Assembly: GCA_030041195.1 (NCBI GenBank)
Contig: JASHOI010000537.1
Coordinates: 1-21,769 of the forward strand
DNA from: Streptosporangiaceae bacterium
Lineage (GTDB): Bacteria; Actinomycetota; Actinomycetes; Streptosporangiales; Streptosporangiaceae
Direction of reading: 5' to 3'
Length of the DNA stretch: 21,769 bases
Shown here in pieces: positions 20,242 through 21,769 of the stretch. Both the position numbers and the translations under genes were made by a program. The notes beneath the pieces are model-generated. The model was not told the DNA's origin, did no database searches, and worked only from the letters and a program-made list of their open reading frames with translations. Each line of letters opens with the position of its first letter. Position 1 is the stretch's first letter.

Positions 20242-21396
20242 ATGCCCGCCCTGCTCAGCACCGCGCAGCTTGCGCGCGATCTTGCGATCACCGACCTTTC
20301 CGATCCGGCCGAAGGCCCGCACGCCATCCAGCACCTCGTCGACCTGGCCGTCGCGGCGCTGACCGGGGCGTGGGGCTGTGAAGCCCGCTGGTGCCGCGGC
20401 CCCAGGATCGTGACCATTGCCGACAACTACGACCACCTCGGCTACCAGCCGGCGGCCGTGACCCGCGAGACTAGGTACACCCGCTACGTCGACGACCGGC
20501 AGGTGCTGCGCAGCCACAGCTCCGCGATGGTGCCGCCCGCACTGCGCCGACTGGCCGCCGGCCCGCCGGACGACGTGCTGCTGGTGTGCCCGGGGATCGT
20601 GTACCGGCGCGACGCCATCGACTGGCAGCACTCACCGGCGCCGCACCAGCTTGACCTGTGGCGGATCAGCCGCAGGCCGCTCGGCGCGGCCGCCATGAAC
20701 GAGATGATCGCCGTCCTGCTCGGCGCGCTGGCCCCCGGCCGCCGGTCCCGGGAGCAGCGCCGCAGCCATCCGTACACCACCGCGGGGCGGCAGGTCGACG
20801 TGGCGCACTCCGGCGGCTGGGTGGAGGTGTGGGAGTGCGGCCTGGCCGGCCCTGGCGTCCTCGCCGGGGCGGGCCTGGGCGGCCACACCGGCCTGGCGCT
20901 CGGCATGGGCCTGGACCGGCTGCTGATGCTGCGCAAGGGAATCCCGGACATCCGGCTGCTCCGCTCGGCCGACCCGCGGGTGGCCAGCCAGATGCTGGAC
21001 CTGGCGCCCTACCGGCCGGTGTCGGCGATGCCGGCGATCCGCAGGGACCTGTCCGTGGCCGTGGACGCGGCAACCGACGACGAGATCCTCGGGGACCAGA
21101 TCCGGGAGGCGCTCGGCTGCGACGCCGACGCCGTGGAGGACGTGGCGATCCTGTCCTCGACCGCGTGCGAGGACCTGCCCGAGGCGGCGGCCGCCCGGCT
21201 CGGGGCCCGCCCCGGGCAGCGCAACCTGCTGGTGCGAGTCGTGCTCCGGCACCTGGAGCGGACCCTGACCGACGCCGAGGCCAACTCGCTGCGGGACCGT
21301 ATCTACGCGGCGATCCATGAGGGATCCCGCCACCAGTGGGCCGCGGCGCAGCACCCGCGCGCTCGGGCAGCCGCCGGCGCCCGGGGCAGACCGTAG
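20242..21396 (+). CDS. srmL: PheS-related ligase of unknown substrate (SrmL-type)
   Basis: This 384-residue class II aminoacyl-tRNA-synthetase-like protein combines a PheRS alpha-type catalytic core with a C-terminal FDX-ACB-type domain, the layout of monomeric mitochondrial PheRS. Motif 2 is GIVYRRDAIDWQHSPAPHQLDLWRI (about 117-141). Motif 3 is LGMGLDRLLMLRKGIPDIRLLR (about 219-240). The FDX-ACB-like part runs from about 258 (PVSAMPAIRRDLSVAVDA) to about 366. Both ATP-binding motifs look intact, so amino-acid or carboxylate activation is likely. It is too short and differently organised to be the housekeeping PheS, which needs PheT. I recall such actinobacterial proteins being named 'PheS-related mystery ligase SrmL'; the acceptor is unknown to me. 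The ATG at 20242 follows GAGGAG (20229-20234), which the leader RNA can mask. The mobA-like gene starts 9 bp after its stop. Confidence 0.75.
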   Translation: MPALLSTAQLARDLAITDLSDPAEGPHAIQHLVDLAVAALTGAWGCEARWCRGPRIVTIADNYDHLGYQPAAVTRETRYTRYVDDRQVLRSHSSAMVPPALRRLAAGPPDDVLLVCPGIVYRRDAIDWQHSPAPHQLDLWRISRRPLGAAAMNEMIAVLLGALAPGRRSREQRRSHPYTTAGRQVDVAHSGGWVEVWECGLAGPGVLAGAGLGGHTGLALGMGLDRLLMLRKGIPDIRLLRSADPRVASQMLDLAPYRPVSAMPAIRRDLSVAVDAATDDEILGDQIREALGCDADAVEDVAILSSTACEDLPEAAAARLGARPGQRNLLVRVVLRHLERTLTDAEANSLRDRIYAAIHEGSRHQWAAAQHPRARAAAGARGRP

Positions 21397-21405
21397 GATC
21401 GAAGC
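21394..21405 (+). promoter_or_regulatory. Leaderless -10 box before the mobA-like gene
   Basis: TAGGAT (21394-21399) overlaps the srmL stop codon (TAG 21394-21396) and is followed by 6 nt and then the ATG at 21406. This fits a separate leaderless transcript in addition to any read-through from srmL. A GGA in the same bases could alternatively serve as a weak ribosome-binding site. Confidence 0.35.
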
Positions 21406-21769
21406 ATGTCCAACACCGCCGGTATCGTGCTGGCCGGCGGCCGGTCATCTCGGATGGGCACGCCCAAGGCGGCCCTGGAGTGGCACGGCTCGACGCTGCT
21501 GCGCCGGACCGCCGGCATCCTGGCGCGGGTGTCCGACGGGCCGGTCGTCGTGGTCCGGGCCCCGGGCCAGCAGCTTCCCGCGCTGCCGTCGGCGGTCGAG
21601 GTTGTTGACGACCCGCGCGAGGGGCTGGGCCCGGTGCAGGGCCTGGCCGCGGGCCTGGCGGCCGTGGCGGGCCGGGCCGAGATCGCGTTCGTCTGCTCGA
21701 CCGACCTGCCGTTCCTGCACCCGGCGTTCGCGCGGCGGGTGCTGCGGGCGGCCGCCGACGGGGCCGACG
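21406..21769 (+). CDS. mobA: Molybdenum cofactor guanylyltransferase MobA-like (partial, 3' end missing)
   Basis: The first 121 residues of a nucleotidyltransferase are present before the window ends. The GTP-binding signature LAGGRSSRMGTPK (9-21) is a near-perfect match to the MobA pattern LAGGxSxRMGxxK. EGLGPVQGLAAGLAAV (about 72-87) corresponds to the GPLxGLxAGL segment, and STDLPFL (about 98-104) holds the metal-binding aspartate. MobA transfers GMP to molybdopterin to make the bis-MGD precursor in the cytoplasm. Related enzymes (MocA, CofC) share the signature, so the exact cofactor is not certain. It lies 9 bp after srmL. Confidence 0.75.
   Translation, partial: MSNTAGIVLAGGRSSRMGTPKAALEWHGSTLLRRTAGILARVSDGPVVVVRAPGQQLPALPSAVEVVDDPREGLGPVQGLAAGLAAVAGRAEIAFVCSTDLPFLHPAFARRVLRAAADGAD

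Overview
The window looks like chromosomal DNA from a high-GC Gram-positive actinomycete. Coding regions are strongly G/C-biased at third positions. GTG starts are common. Several genes appear leaderless, with a TANNNT box 6-7 nt before the start codon. Some families are characteristic of these bacteria: an NB-ARC/TPR protein, a small HTH protein next to an ABC-F gene and an enoyl-CoA hydratase, and a GH15 trehalase-like enzyme. A soil genus of the Streptosporangiales/Frankia type fits, but that is inference. No rRNA, tRNA, CRISPR array or intact mobile element was seen.

Layout. 1-759 is non-coding: a short ~21-bp tandem repeat at the window edge, a perfect 7-bp palindrome, and a 7-codon leader ORF. 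760-4041 holds an NB-ARC-like/TPR protein followed closely by a tandem-GNAT acetyltransferase; both face an APC permease on the minus strand (4052-5491). 5492-6594 is a 1.1-kb gene-poor region with four copies of a repeat built on GATCTAGGAGGATC, ending in a promoter that resembles WhiB7/WblC targets. 6595-9553 holds a leader ORF, an ABC-F ribosome-protection ATPase, a small HTH protein and an enoyl-CoA hydratase, matching my recollection of M. tuberculosis Rv1473-Rv1473A-Rv1472. 9616-12178 holds an ABC exporter half-transporter and a carboxymuconolactone-decarboxylase-like protein. 12166-14928 (minus) is a probable two-gene operon of GH15 glycosidase then sulfotransferase. 15007-15384 is a small lipoprotein.

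15530-18283 is a NitT/TauT-type importer operon (lipoprotein binding protein, ATPase, permease) with overlapping starts and a 15-bp perfect hairpin just inside the ATPase gene. 18284-18876 holds an AT-rich, PHO-box-like region, a decayed pstB-like 5' end and two strong hairpins. It leads into a solitary pstS (18877-19977) that ends in a GC-rich terminator. 20082-21396 is a PheS-related ligase gene (SrmL-type, function unknown) with a notable leader: a leaderless 24-codon ORF, two hairpins, alternative pairings, and pairing over the ribosome-binding site. The window ends inside a mobA-like nucleotidyltransferase.

The most interesting signals are regulatory rather than protein-coding: the srmL leader, the ABC-F leader, and the GATCTAGGAGGATC repeat family. 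No folding or database search was run. Structural claims rest on base complementarity read from the sequence, and family assignments on recognised motifs and memory.
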